DNA from: JANJUB01 sp040081075
GTDB taxonomy: Bacteria > Armatimonadota > Fimbriimonadia > Fimbriimonadales > Fimbriimonadaceae
Assembly: GCA_040081075.1 (NCBI GenBank)
Contig: JBEBHJ010000001.1
Coordinates: 1 to 64,000, forward strand
Direction of reading: 5' to 3'
Length of the DNA stretch: 64,000 bases
Shown here: positions 35,741 to 44,171 of the stretch, in pieces
How the letters are laid out: each line of letters begins with the position of its first letter
How positions within the stretch are numbered: position 1 is the first letter of the stretch
The notes under the pieces: generated by a model
The model's input: the letters and a program-made list of their open reading frames with translations, nothing else
What the model was told of the DNA's origin: nothing
The model's database searches: none
Translations under genes and position numbers: made by a program

Positions 35741-35752
35741 TACAATTGACGC
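35741..35752 (+). promoter_or_regulatory. -10 box for a probably leaderless infA mRNA
   Basis: TACAAT at 35741-35746 is followed by six bases and the infA ATG at 35753, so transcription should begin at or next to the start codon. The -35 region is poor (TTCTTG-like at 18 bases). The spacing is identical to that before the ORF at 6352. Confidence 0.45.
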
Positions 35753-36019
35753 ATGGGTCGTAGACCATTTGTGCCACGCCAAAGAAAGTTGAACTCCGAT
35801 AAAGAGGAGGGCATTGAGGTTGAAGGGACGGTTGTAGAGAACCTTCCTAACGCCCGGTTTCGCGTCAAACTAGACGGTGCTGACGGAGTTGAACTGCTTG
35901 CTCATATTAGCGGCAAAATGCGAATGCACTATATTCGTATTCTCCCGGGCGACCGCGTGAAGCTTGAAGTTAGCCCGTACGATCTTACCAAGGGTCGCAT
36001 CGTTTATCGGTTCAAGTAA
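35753..36019 (+). CDS. infA: Translation initiation factor IF-1
   Basis: 88 residues forming one S1/OB domain: IEVEGTVVENLPNARFRVKLDG, then LLAHISGKMRMHYIRILPGDRVKLEVSPYDLTKGRIVYRF, an almost canonical IF-1. It carries ~18 extra N-terminal residues (GRRPFVPRQRKLNSDKEEG). The usual ribosomal-protein neighbours (rpmJ, rpsM, secY, map) are absent. Its stop region overlaps purE by eight bases. Confidence 0.95.
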   Translation: MGRRPFVPRQRKLNSDKEEGIEVEGTVVENLPNARFRVKLDGADGVELLAHISGKMRMHYIRILPGDRVKLEVSPYDLTKGRIVYRFK

Positions 36020-36470
36020 GATCGCTGTTCATCTCGGCAACCAGATCTATTTGGCTTAGACGAAATGCCTCCAGTTTCTTGGCAATCTCTTCATCACTCA
36101 CGCCAAGTATCCTTAGCGCAAGCAACCCTGCGTTTTTTGAGTTTGCTATGCCAACCGTAGCGACGGGCACCCCGGCTGGCATTTGAACGATGGAAAGGAG
36201 GGAATCTTCGCCCCCAAGATGTTTCGTGGGAACCGGCACGCCGATTACGGGCAAAGTCGTGAGCGAAGCAACCATCCCGGGCAAATGAGCAGCCCCACCT
36301 GCGCCTGCAATGATGACTTTTAACCCGCGAGATTGCGCCGTGGATGCATAGGCCACCATTTCCTCGGGCGTACGATGGGCGCTGACCACGCGGACTTCGG
36401 CACTAACCCCGAAGTCGCGGATGACCTCGACGGCGGGCTGCATCGTTTCAAGGTCGCTCTTGCTCCCCAT
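36012..36470 (-). CDS. purE: N5-CAIR mutase PurE
   Basis: Converts N5-CAIR from PurK to CAIR. GSKSDLETM, SAHRTPEEM, AGAGGAAHLPGMVAS, GVPV and MPAGVPVATVGI are the diagnostic blocks. The ATG at 36470 gives MGSKSD and would delete the first beta-strand (normally VGIIMGSxSD). That strand is encoded in frame just upstream (AVVGII) but there is no ATG, GTG or TTG before the next stop. An ATC at 36494-36492, with GAGG seven bases upstream, would give a normal N-terminus. The gene overlaps the ctpA end and lies 30 kb from purK. Confidence 0.93.
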   Translation of the reverse strand: MGSKSDLETMQPAVEVIRDFGVSAEVRVVSAHRTPEEMVAYASTAQSRGLKVIIAGAGGAAHLPGMVASLTTLPVIGVPVPTKHLGGEDSLLSIVQMPAGVPVATVGIANSKNAGLLALRILGVSDEEIAKKLEAFRLSQIDLVAEMNSDLT

Positions 36471-36481
36471 GATGATGCCGA

Positions 36482-37729
36482 CTACTGCTTCGATTTCAGA
36501 ACCTCGACAGCCTTCTTCAGTTGGGGATCCTTTACAAGGTCACCAAAAACGAAATCCGAGTTGGGATCAATCTTTACCGGGAAGTCGGGCGCTAACCCTC
36601 CGCTGATGTATTGACCATCCTCATCCACCTTTCTACCGATGTCGGGCGTAGTGGGCAGGAAGTATCGGGCGATGGTGATCTTTACACTGGCCGTATCGCG
36701 AAGCGGCAAAACGTTCTGCACCGACGCCTTTCCGTAAGAGTGATCGCCAACCAACTGTGCGATCCCGTAATCTCGTAGGCATCCCGCAAAAATTTCGGAA
36801 GCGCTTGCCGAGTCCTCATTCATAAGGCATACAATCGGATAGTTCCATTTACGGACTTGTCCTGATGCTGTTCGTTCGTAAGTCGTGCGGGTTCGCTCCT
36901 TCATGCTCACGACCACCTTGTCCGCGGCAAAGAGGGCCAACATATCGCTTGCCGTATTGAGAAGTCCACCAGGATTGCCACGAAGGTCGATCACGAGGCC
37001 CTTGATTCCCATTTGCTCCAGTTTTTGAACCTCGGTAACGAATTGTTTTGCGGTTGGAGCCGAGAACTGGCTCACGCTGAGGTAGCCGTAATCCTTGTCG
37101 GGCAATATCTTGCTTTCGACAGTCGGCGTGATGATTTGATCTCTAACGACCCGAATATTGATCGGGTTCGGAACTCCGGGCCGCAAGAGTTGCATATTAA
37201 CAACGGTGCCTTTCGGTCCTCGGATCTTATCGGCAATTTCATCCGGCGTTTTGCCCGCCATCACCTGACCGTTGATAGCGGTAACCGTGTCGCTTGCCTT
37301 CATTCCGGCTCGATCGGCGGGTCCATTTGTGAAAACATTTGCGATCTTCACTCCTAGAGGATCGGGCATGAGACGAGCGCCAATTCCAAAGAAGCGGGCA
37401 CTGGTTTCAATATCGAACTCTTTTGCGATCGTGGGTTCGAGAAACGTCGTATGAGGATCACCCAAAGAAGCCATCATTCCGCTAATAGCGGAGTATTTGA
37501 TCTTTTTTGAATCCGTAGCGCGAACGTATTCACCGGATATCTTGTTAAATGTTTGCTGAAATTGTTGGCCAATGGAGAGGGCGTTGCCACCGGAATCTAT
37601 CCCCATGAATGTAGTAACGGTTCTAGCGCTGGGGAAGCGTCCTTGCTGAAGATCTCGCCAGCAGAAGCCCGCTGCAAACAGGCCGCCGAAGACGGCGACA
37701 ACAAAAAAGCCCTTGGTGAATTTTTTCAC
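36482..37729 (-). CDS. C-terminal processing peptidase, S41 family (CtpA-like)
   Basis: A 415-residue periplasmic protease: N-terminal anchor or signal (~7-25), PDZ domain (~110-195, GPADRAGMKASDTVTAINGQ) and S41 domain with VIDLRGNPGGLL, the serine block NEDSASASEIFAG and the lysine block GDHSYGKASVQ, so the Ser/Lys dyad is intact. The GTG start at 37729 overlaps the upstream S41-like gene (GTGA), and the end overlaps purE. Confidence 0.92.
   Translation of the reverse strand: MKKFTKGFFVVAVFGGLFAAGFCWRDLQQGRFPSARTVTTFMGIDSGGNALSIGQQFQQTFNKISGEYVRATDSKKIKYSAISGMMASLGDPHTTFLEPTIAKEFDIETSARFFGIGARLMPDPLGVKIANVFTNGPADRAGMKASDTVTAINGQVMAGKTPDEIADKIRGPKGTVVNMQLLRPGVPNPINIRVVRDQIITPTVESKILPDKDYGYLSVSQFSAPTAKQFVTEVQKLEQMGIKGLVIDLRGNPGGLLNTASDMLALFAADKVVVSMKERTRTTYERTASGQVRKWNYPIVCLMNEDSASASEIFAGCLRDYGIAQLVGDHSYGKASVQNVLPLRDTASVKITIARYFLPTTPDIGRKVDEDGQYISGGLAPDFPVKIDPNSDFVFGDLVKDPQLKKAVEVLKSKQ
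36492..36505 (-). promoter_or_regulatory. Candidate AUC start and Shine-Dalgarno of purE
   Basis: On the minus strand, GAGG (36505-36502) is followed by seven bases and ATC (36494-36492), in frame with purE, inside the last codons of ctpA. Starting here adds eight residues (MEAVVGII) before MGSKSD and restores the first strand of the PurE fold. AUC initiation is rare, so this is an inference from the missing N-terminus. Confidence 0.35.
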
Positions 37730-38958
37730 GATTTTGCCTCCGAATACTCCGCTCTCACGAGAGTAAACCCATCTCCATTTGGCAGTCGCACTACTTCACC
37801 GGCGAACAGGCGCTTGCCCACGGTGCCTTGCATGGTGCCGATGCCCTTCGCCACGAGGGCTCGGGCTAATATCGCAGCCGAACCGTTGGTCGTCTGGTCC
37901 ACTATCAAAGTGAGTTTCTTGGCCTTGGCTTGACCTGTTTTGACTTCCAGCGGCTCGCTAGATCTAACGGACTTCATTCGCCCATAAACTCCACTCGGGC
38001 CAAGTAATCCCAATAACTCCCGAGTAACCGAAACATCGTTGGAGTTGTTGTTTCGCAAATCCAGAACAGCAACACCATCGGCGGGAAAGATTCTCTGCAG
38101 TTCGGTAGCCACACCGGTGATCATGTGCAACGATATGACCCCACCCTCGCTGGTCACGGCTTTGATTTCAGATGGAGCCTTATTGATACTTGCGGATATT
38201 GTCTTGCCATCTTGTAACCAGGCCACTTTAACCGCTCCTTTGGTTCCGATCGTTAACAGATCGTGGGCGCGATTAGGGGCCATCATGGATTCTGTTTTCT
38301 TACGGAGTTCCACGCGCAACGCTTGAAGTTCTGATTCAGGTCGTTTCTTTTGTTGAACAAGCTTGGCGACATTTCGAATCCTAATCAGTAGGTCGGTGTT
38401 GATGATCCAGTGATCATTTACGCTATCAATGACATCACCCGGCTTGATCCCGGCCCTCTCGGCTGGGCCCCCAGGGGTTACGGCCGCGACATTAATTTTG
38501 GGGAAGATCAGATCGTCGTTCTTGGAGCCATCGGCTTCCTTGTTGTCGGTGGCTCTGGGGAACGTGTAGAAAAGCTCAACTCCAATGCCTTCGAACTTAC
38601 CTACGCGCATATTTTGAAAGACCCGAAACTCTTCCTTATCCATGAAAATGCTGTCGGGATCGTTCAAACTCCCGATCATTCCTTTGACCGCCCCACTCAA
38701 GAGGGCCGTATCGTTCTCAACCGGGTCAACGTACTCCCGCTTAAGGAGCTCGGCCATTTCTTCAAAATACTGCCTCTCAGGGATTTCAATTTCGGTTGGA
38801 GAGCCATCTCGGCTGGCAACGCGCACCCCCGTTAGCGGGTCGCGAGATACTATGCCACCCATGTCCGATTTATCACGTGCGACCATCCCCAGAATGAGTG
38901 CAACTGCACCACCGAGAACGGCCAAAGCGCCTTTAACCCCACTGTTGTCTTTACTCAA
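37726..38958 (-). CDS. S41/CtpA-like protein, probably catalytically inactive
   Basis: A 410-residue paralogue of the next gene with the same order: anchor helix (~9-25), PDZ (~145-260, GPAERAGIKPGDVIDSVND) and S41 domain. The serine block, normally SASASEI, reads TNGSAAI, and the GxxxxGK block is shifted to GTVGKRLFAGE, so the catalytic Ser and Lys positions seem lost. VLDLRNNNSND replaces LRGNPGG. It may be a regulatory or scaffolding partner of the active protease. The start is TTG at 38958 with GAGG seven bases upstream; a four-base overlap couples the two genes. Confidence 0.8.
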   Translation of the reverse strand: MSKDNSGVKGALAVLGGAVALILGMVARDKSDMGGIVSRDPLTGVRVASRDGSPTEIEIPERQYFEEMAELLKREYVDPVENDTALLSGAVKGMIGSLNDPDSIFMDKEEFRVFQNMRVGKFEGIGVELFYTFPRATDNKEADGSKNDDLIFPKINVAAVTPGGPAERAGIKPGDVIDSVNDHWIINTDLLIRIRNVAKLVQQKKRPESELQALRVELRKKTESMMAPNRAHDLLTIGTKGAVKVAWLQDGKTISASINKAPSEIKAVTSEGGVISLHMITGVATELQRIFPADGVAVLDLRNNNSNDVSVTRELLGLLGPSGVYGRMKSVRSSEPLEVKTGQAKAKKLTLIVDQTTNGSAAILARALVAKGIGTMQGTVGKRLFAGEVVRLPNGDGFTLVRAEYSEAKS

Positions 38959-39024
38959 ATATCGGCCTCATTTTAATCTACGAGATTATGGCCCGAATCT
39001 GCTTCAGAGTGGTAGTTTTTTTGC

Positions 39025-40404
39025 CTACCGAATCATGTTGACAAGTTCTTGAGTGACCTCATCCATCACCTTTAGGGCTTGTGCAGCCGCCTGGTAACTC
39101 CGCTGAAATCGAAGCATGTTCGACATCTCTTCGTCCAAATTTACGCCGCTTTCGGCTTGTCGCCTCGCATCAATGGATGCCTGAACTGCGGACTCTGTAG
39201 CTAGTTGTCCTTTCGCGTAGTTTGAATCAGACCCTACTCCGGCAATGAACTGGCCGTAGTAACCTTTAAAAGTCTTACCGCCCAAGTTCGCAACTGAAGC
39301 CTCCCGAAGCTTTCCAATTGCCAAGGCAATGCCTCCATCGCCCGCCTTTCCTGTGTTGTTGACAACGATATTGTCAACCGACGCTATAACTTCATCAGAA
39401 AGGGCGAAATTGATCGCTCCGGTTTGAGGATTAGCATCGTTGAAAAAGTTAACGTTGGTCGCACCGGACTTGGTTTGACCCGACTGGTGAATCGTGTTGA
39501 TTTGGGTTCGCAGGTTGTTCGTAAGATCGTCCAGGCTGGTTTTATAGGTTCCCGCCTTGTTCAAGCTTTGCATCAACCCAAGAAGTCGGCCCCCGCCCAC
39601 AGTTGATCGCGTGGTGCCAGAACTCAGTTCCTGCGTCACCGGATCGTAGGTTCGCGGGATCTTGTTGGAGGCAATGCCAGAGACGAGCACAAAGTTACCG
39701 GCTTGAATCGAAACGGTCCCATCTGGTAAATCCGTGGCATTCACATCAATGAGGGAACTCAGTTCAAGGACCGCCTGATCGCGAAGATCGAGCAAATCAC
39801 TAGGTTCCGCCCCCGAGGCTTTTTTGGAAGCAATCTCCTTGTTAAGACTTGCTATCTGATCCGAGAGAACATCGATGCGGTCAAAGCTCGTATCAATTTG
39901 ACTTTTGAATTCGGCCTCCATTGAGTTGAGGGCTTGATAAGCTTCTCGCACTCGTGACGTGAGGGTAAGGCCCGCATTTTGCACCAGGATTTTTGCCCCA
40001 GGATCATTGGGGTTTGCTGCTAGAGCCGACCAGGAATCAAAGAACTTTGAAAGCGCATCGCCGATTCCATTTGCACCTGGCTCTGGAAAGACGCCTTCAA
40101 TGGCATTGAGATTATTGGCCAAAGTCTCAAACTGAGCCAAATCGCTCGTTGATTGGCGCATGCTTTGTTCGGTCAGAATCTCCCGAGCACGCCTCACTCC
40201 CGAGATCGTAACGCCATTACCCACCATATAGGAGCTTGCGCCGCCATATGTCAATTGTCCAGGAATGGCCTTGTAGCCAATCTGTTGGCGTGAATAGCCG
40301 ATCGTATTGGAGTTAGCAATGTTGTGACCGGTGACCTCAAGGGCAGACTGATATGCCCTTAAGGCATTTCCCATCATCGAAATTGAGCCAAATGAGTTAG
40401 ACAT
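39025..40404 (-). CDS. flgK: Flagellar hook-associated protein FlgK
   Basis: A 459-residue hook-filament junction protein. The N-terminus has the flagellar rod motif (ALRAYQSALEVTGHNIANSNTIGYSRQ) and the C-terminus NLDEEMSNMLRFQRSYQAAAQALKVMDEV, both needed for coiled-coil packing. It also has the FlgK-type DxxxxSWxxLAxNPND segment. flgL, usually next, is not present. It is last in the flgF-to-flgK operon, 9 bases after flgN. Confidence 0.95.
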   Translation of the reverse strand: MSNSFGSISMMGNALRAYQSALEVTGHNIANSNTIGYSRQQIGYKAIPGQLTYGGASSYMVGNGVTISGVRRAREILTEQSMRQSTSDLAQFETLANNLNAIEGVFPEPGANGIGDALSKFFDSWSALAANPNDPGAKILVQNAGLTLTSRVREAYQALNSMEAEFKSQIDTSFDRIDVLSDQIASLNKEIASKKASGAEPSDLLDLRDQAVLELSSLIDVNATDLPDGTVSIQAGNFVLVSGIASNKIPRTYDPVTQELSSGTTRSTVGGGRLLGLMQSLNKAGTYKTSLDDLTNNLRTQINTIHQSGQTKSGATNVNFFNDANPQTGAINFALSDEVIASVDNIVVNNTGKAGDGGIALAIGKLREASVANLGGKTFKGYYGQFIAGVGSDSNYAKGQLATESAVQASIDARRQAESGVNLDEEMSNMLRFQRSYQAAAQALKVMDEVTQELVNMIR

Positions 40405-40413
40405 AGTGCCCCC

Positions 40414-40887
40414 TTACGCCGCGTGATCAATGAGAACCGCGGCTCGTTGCGGCGATTGGCTGAACTTGCCTTGCTTGGATTGCGAAGACTTTGCGAGTAA
40501 AGTGACCGTGCCATTGATGTAGTTCATCTCCGATTCGATCAAGCGGCGATTTTTCGCCATGACTTGCTCTACGTGGCGGGCTGCAACGGTCACTCGATTC
40601 GCAATGGACTGTACTTGCTGCGCTTCAGTCTTTTCAAGAACGCGGACCAAGCCTCGAACGTGGGCTTCAGTTCCCATCGTTTCGGCCAGCTCTTTGGCGC
40701 ACGTCGCAGCAGTTTCATCTATTTCTTGCATTCGAGCAATCATGGAGTCGAGTTCGGGTTGAATCCGCTCGACTCGCTCAACATCTCTCAATGTCAATGC
40801 GGCAGTCTGTTCGTGGAGGGAGCGCAGGAGCCTCTCAGAGGTTCCGAGCCAATCCCACCAAATGGCTTGTAGTTCACGGGTTTTCAT
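40414..40887 (-). CDS. flgN: FlgN-like export chaperone
   Basis: 157 residues, almost wholly helical, with the FlgN layout: LLRSLHEQTAALTLRDVERVERIQPELDSMIARMQEID, then a second long helix pair ending NYINGTVTLLAKSS. Its place between flgJ and flgK supports a chaperone role for FlgK and possibly FlgL. Sequence conservation in this family is low; the call rests on position and helix pattern. Confidence 0.75.
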   Translation of the reverse strand: MKTRELQAIWWDWLGTSERLLRSLHEQTAALTLRDVERVERIQPELDSMIARMQEIDETAATCAKELAETMGTEAHVRGLVRVLEKTEAQQVQSIANRVTVAARHVEQVMAKNRRLIESEMNYINGTVTLLAKSSQSKQGKFSQSPQRAAVLIDHAA

Positions 40888-41216
40888 GGTTTATTTTTCC
40901 TTACAGGTGATTGGTTTTCGCTGGGTTCAGGCATCTCTTCATGCGCGGTTTCCAGCGCAAGTAGGCGAGATTCCATTTGTTTAGAAATCATCTTCGCCAC
41001 TCCGATGGAGCCTCGATTTGCCATTGACTCAGCGATTGCTTGATTGAAAAAGTCTTGGTACACGTTTGCGCCCGGCCCCTTGCCGAACATCTCGGTGCCC
41101 TTTTGCATGGTCTCGATCAGCTGCTTAACCAGCATTGTCTCGAAACCTTTTGCGGCTTTGTTAAGCTTCGCTTTAGTTAACGTATCTTTATTAGCGCCAG
41201 CCAGAGCTTCTATCAT
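40884..41216 (-). CDS. flgJ: FlgJ-type rod assembly protein, rod-capping domain only
   Basis: 110 residues matching the N-terminal domain of FlgJ: LNKAAKGFETMLVKQLIETMQKG, then ANVYQDFFNQAIAESMANRGSIGVAKMI. The C-terminal muramidase domain of proteobacterial FlgJ is absent, as in many other phyla, so another enzyme must open the peptidoglycan. It overlaps flgI by four bases and flgN by four bases. Confidence 0.9.
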   Translation of the reverse strand: MIEALAGANKDTLTKAKLNKAAKGFETMLVKQLIETMQKGTEMFGKGPGANVYQDFFNQAIAESMANRGSIGVAKMISKQMESRLLALETAHEEMPEPSENQSPVRKNKP

Positions 41217-42430
41217 TGGGTCTTTATCCTTGCTTTCAGCGCGCCTTGGGCTTTCAGGGCTTGCAGAATCGCGATCATGTCTTGGGCGCTAATCTTAAGG
41301 GCCTGGAAGATCCTGGCGAGATCGGCGATCGTGGTCGTGGGTCCCATCATCGTAACCTGGGCCGGCGTTTCTTCGGCACTGACCTTGGTTTGTTCAGCGA
41401 CAACGGTGTTGCCAACAGTAAACGGATTGGGTTGTGAGATCAACAGTTCTTGTTCGATTCGAACGGTTAGACTTCCTTTGGCCACCAGGGCCGGGCCGAT
41501 CCGGACGTTTCCGCCCATCACGATTGTTCCAGTGTTTTCATTGATGACGACCGTAGCGGCTGTGTCACTCATAAACCTGAGGCCCTCAATCTCGGACATC
41601 ACTTGAACCGGAGATTTGCCCACGGGAAGGGTGAGTTGGATTGAGCCTCCATCCTCGGCGACAGCCTGGAAACCCTTTTCTGTTTCATTGAGTTTTGAAG
41701 CGAGTCGCTGAGCCGTTGTGAAGTCAGCATCTTCCAACTCAAGGTACATCTTGCCGTCAAACACCATGGTTGTGGCGACCGATTGTTCGACGATTCCGCC
41801 CCCGGTTAGCTTGCCCACGGTCGTGTGGTTCTTTTGAACACTCGCTCCACCAGAAGCCACATTGAATCCGCCAATGCTTACCGGCCCCATTGAGACAACG
41901 TAAGCGTTTTCTGAATCCATGGGTCCAAACAACGGTGTTCGCAAGAGGTATCCACCCTGTAAGCTGCTCGAATCTCCGGCGCTGGTCACGGTAATGTCAA
42001 TGCGGTTGCCAGGGCTGGCAAAAGGCGGAAGTTCGGCAGTTACGAAAACAACGGCAACGTTCTTCGATTTCAGCTGTTTCGGATCGATGAGGGTTTTCTC
42101 CTTCATCGCGTTTGCAAGTAGGTTGGCGGTGAACGGCGTATTCTTTGTATCGCCCGTTCCGTTTAGCCCTACGACGAGCCCAATCCCCTGGAGTTGGTTG
42201 CTTCGTACTCCGCGAAAACGAGCGACATCTTTGATCCGGACTTCCGTTCCATTCTTCTCCGCTTCGGCAATAGATTGGCGACGAGCTTGATCGGCCTTAG
42301 CCTGCGCTTGGCCAAGTTCCTTGGCCGGATCTGGTGCAGGTGTTTTCGGCGGTACGGCCGTGGTCTGCCCAAGCAAAGCGGTTGATGTAGCGAGCATCAA
42401 GCCTAAAACGGTGGTTCTTAAAATAGCCAA
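41213..42430 (-). CDS. flgI: Flagellar P-ring protein FlgI
   Basis: A 405-residue periplasmic ring protein with signal peptide (~1-22), then an unusual ~40-residue Ala/Lys/Glu linker, then the FlgI body: VRIKDVARFRGVRSNQLQGIGLVVGLNGTGD, QLKSKNVAVVFVTAELPPFASPGNRIDITVTS, and a C-terminal TTIADLARIFQALKISAQDMIAILQALKAQGAL. It surrounds the rod in the peptidoglycan layer. It starts 13 bases inside flgH. Confidence 0.95.
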   Translation of the reverse strand: MAILRTTVLGLMLATSTALLGQTTAVPPKTPAPDPAKELGQAQAKADQARRQSIAEAEKNGTEVRIKDVARFRGVRSNQLQGIGLVVGLNGTGDTKNTPFTANLLANAMKEKTLIDPKQLKSKNVAVVFVTAELPPFASPGNRIDITVTSAGDSSSLQGGYLLRTPLFGPMDSENAYVVSMGPVSIGGFNVASGGASVQKNHTTVGKLTGGGIVEQSVATTMVFDGKMYLELEDADFTTAQRLASKLNETEKGFQAVAEDGGSIQLTLPVGKSPVQVMSEIEGLRFMSDTAATVVINENTGTIVMGGNVRIGPALVAKGSLTVRIEQELLISQPNPFTVGNTVVAEQTKVSAEETPAQVTMMGPTTTIADLARIFQALKISAQDMIAILQALKAQGALKARIKTQ

Positions 42431-43014
42431 TCCAGTATCCTCGTCAAAATGCCCTTACGGGTTCGATCTGCAATCATGCCCTTGCCCTCGACTTTAATCG
42501 TCGCGTTGGCCAAGTTTTGACTCAAAACAGTGTTGTCGGAACGCACATCTTCGGGCCGAATAATGCCGCTGAGGGTGAAGGTCTGAGTTTCTTTGTTCGT
42601 CGTGATAGATCGGACCCCTTCGATGGTCATCGTGCCATTCGCCGATACCTCTTTAACAACCGCACTCATTCGAGCCGAAAGGTTGCCCGCTTGGTTCGTC
42701 GAGCCTTTGCCGGAGTTCTTTGAGTCGGCTCCGATTCCCCATTGCGGAATAAGATTTGCCAGCAGCGGTCCCAAACCCTTGGCAATATTGGTTGAGTCAG
42801 ACTTTGAAGCTTGCGTCGATGCGCTAAAGGTTGAGGTTGAAACCTCATTGATCAAAATCGTGATGACGTCACCTGCCTTCCGGGCAACGCTGTCGCGATA
42901 CCGGTCGGGGGCTTTGTTGGACCATAACGATCCCGGGTTTTGCTTCCCTTCCTGCGCGGAAGCGCCAGTGATAGAAAGGGCAATGCCTAAAAAGAGTAGT
43001 TCTCGTGCATTCAT
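42418..43014 (-). CDS. flgH: Flagellar L-ring protein FlgH, without lipobox cysteine
   Basis: 198 residues with FlgH blocks: SLWSNKAPDRYRDSVARKAGDVITILINE, ARMSAVVKEVSANGTMTIEG, and GIIRPEDVRSDNTVLSQNLANATIKVEGKG. The signal ends ITGASAQEG, a signal-peptidase I type site; there is no cysteine anywhere, whereas classical FlgH is a lipoprotein. The ring may be held in the outer membrane differently. It implies a diderm envelope. Confidence 0.93.
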   Translation of the reverse strand: MNARELLFLGIALSITGASAQEGKQNPGSLWSNKAPDRYRDSVARKAGDVITILINEVSTSTFSASTQASKSDSTNIAKGLGPLLANLIPQWGIGADSKNSGKGSTNQAGNLSARMSAVVKEVSANGTMTIEGVRSITTNKETQTFTLSGIIRPEDVRSDNTVLSQNLANATIKVEGKGMIADRTRKGILTRILDWLF

Positions 43015-44165
43015 GATAAGATCACCTCCACGGTGTTTGCGGACAAAATGGTTGCATTGTGGGTGGTCTTTTCCTTGGACGCAGTCACATCCACTGGAAT
43101 GGTTGCTCCCAAACCTCCGGTGCCCCGGGAGATACCTGCGATCTCAACGACGGCTGAACCGGATTTCATAAGCACCTTGACGGGCGTTCCAGACTTGATC
43201 AGAACCGGCTCTTGCTGAAGCTTAAAGCGAAGCGTGCGGGAGTTGTACCGCTTGGTTTCTACATAGATGCCAATCAGCACGGTGACGGTTGGAGTACTGA
43301 TCCCAGAGACTGCCTCGGTGACCAGAGTAACCCGGCCCGCGGGAACTGTGATATCGGACGGCTTCTCATCAATCTTGTAGTTCAACTTGGATAGGTTTTC
43401 CGCTGCCAGAGAAGTTTGAGCGACTTCAAGGAACTGCGCAAACGTGACCGTGTTACCCACTCCAACAATCTGAACGGGCTTTTCGCCGAGGAACAACAAG
43501 TTCTCGGACTTGAATCCCGAGTTCCGCAGCTTAAGAGCCACCGCCAAGCGGTCGAGAGTGCGTTTTACACCTGGAGCAGGGGCTGCGCCGACCTCAATCT
43601 TCTTTAGTTTCTCCACCAGTTCCGGGGAGCCCTCAACTTGAGCGATATCCCCCAGCGTCATCATGCGACCGCCGATTTCTACCTTTTCTTTAAGGGTGAT
43701 CTTGGCCCCTTTTGTTTGAACTTCGTCGGGCTTTACGGGTTGAGCTTGTCCGCCCGAAGTTGAAGGAAGGCTATTTGTGCCGATCCTGATCACTCCGGCT
43801 AAGTCTTCGCCGGGATTCCCCAGGGCCGGTCGAACTGACGTCGTGAGAACGCCATTTTCTGTTGCAAAGTTTGTGGAAGAGGGAAACATGGCAAGCACAA
43901 GTCGGCCCACCCGAGTTTTGTCCGTGCCGCTGATCTCAAACACGTTCCCTTCTAGGTCGACAGAGAAGTTGGGGGTCGAGAGGTTTACGACGGGCAAGGT
44001 TGGATATCCGGAGGCGTTCACGAGCCGACCGTCTTTTACGGTGAGCTCAGCTGACTTCGCATAGACCGGTTTATCGTTGCGAGCAAGTCGCAGGTAGCCC
44101 TCGCCGTCCACCGAGATGGACAAGAGCTGGGGGGCCACGGCCAGGTAAAGGAGAGAAGTAATCAT
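43011..44165 (-). CDS. flgA: FlgA P-ring chaperone fused to a FlgG-like domain
   Basis: 384 residues, against ~220-240 for usual FlgA. Residues ~150-384 are FlgA: VEIGGRMMTLGDIAQVEG, an SAF region, and VLIKSGTPVKVLMKSGSAVVEIAG. Residues ~15-115 instead resemble the middle of FlgG: VDGEGYLRLARNDKPVYAKS matches FlgG GGEGFFAV then RAYTRDGSF; DGRLVNASGYPTL matches GELVTSDGFKL; and LEGNVFEI then VGRLVLAMFPS matches KNGTVQA then VGQIKITVFPN. Signal-like start is short. It lies between flgG and flgH, as expected for the operon. The fused domain might contact the rod during ring assembly. Confidence 0.88.
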   Translation of the reverse strand: MITSLLYLAVAPQLLSISVDGEGYLRLARNDKPVYAKSAELTVKDGRLVNASGYPTLPVVNLSTPNFSVDLEGNVFEISGTDKTRVGRLVLAMFPSSTNFATENGVLTTSVRPALGNPGEDLAGVIRIGTNSLPSTSGGQAQPVKPDEVQTKGAKITLKEKVEIGGRMMTLGDIAQVEGSPELVEKLKKIEVGAAPAPGVKRTLDRLAVALKLRNSGFKSENLLFLGEKPVQIVGVGNTVTFAQFLEVAQTSLAAENLSKLNYKIDEKPSDITVPAGRVTLVTEAVSGISTPTVTVLIGIYVETKRYNSRTLRFKLQQEPVLIKSGTPVKVLMKSGSAVVEIAGISRGTGGLGATIPVDVTASKEKTTHNATILSANTVEVILS

Positions 44166-44171
44166 AGGTCT

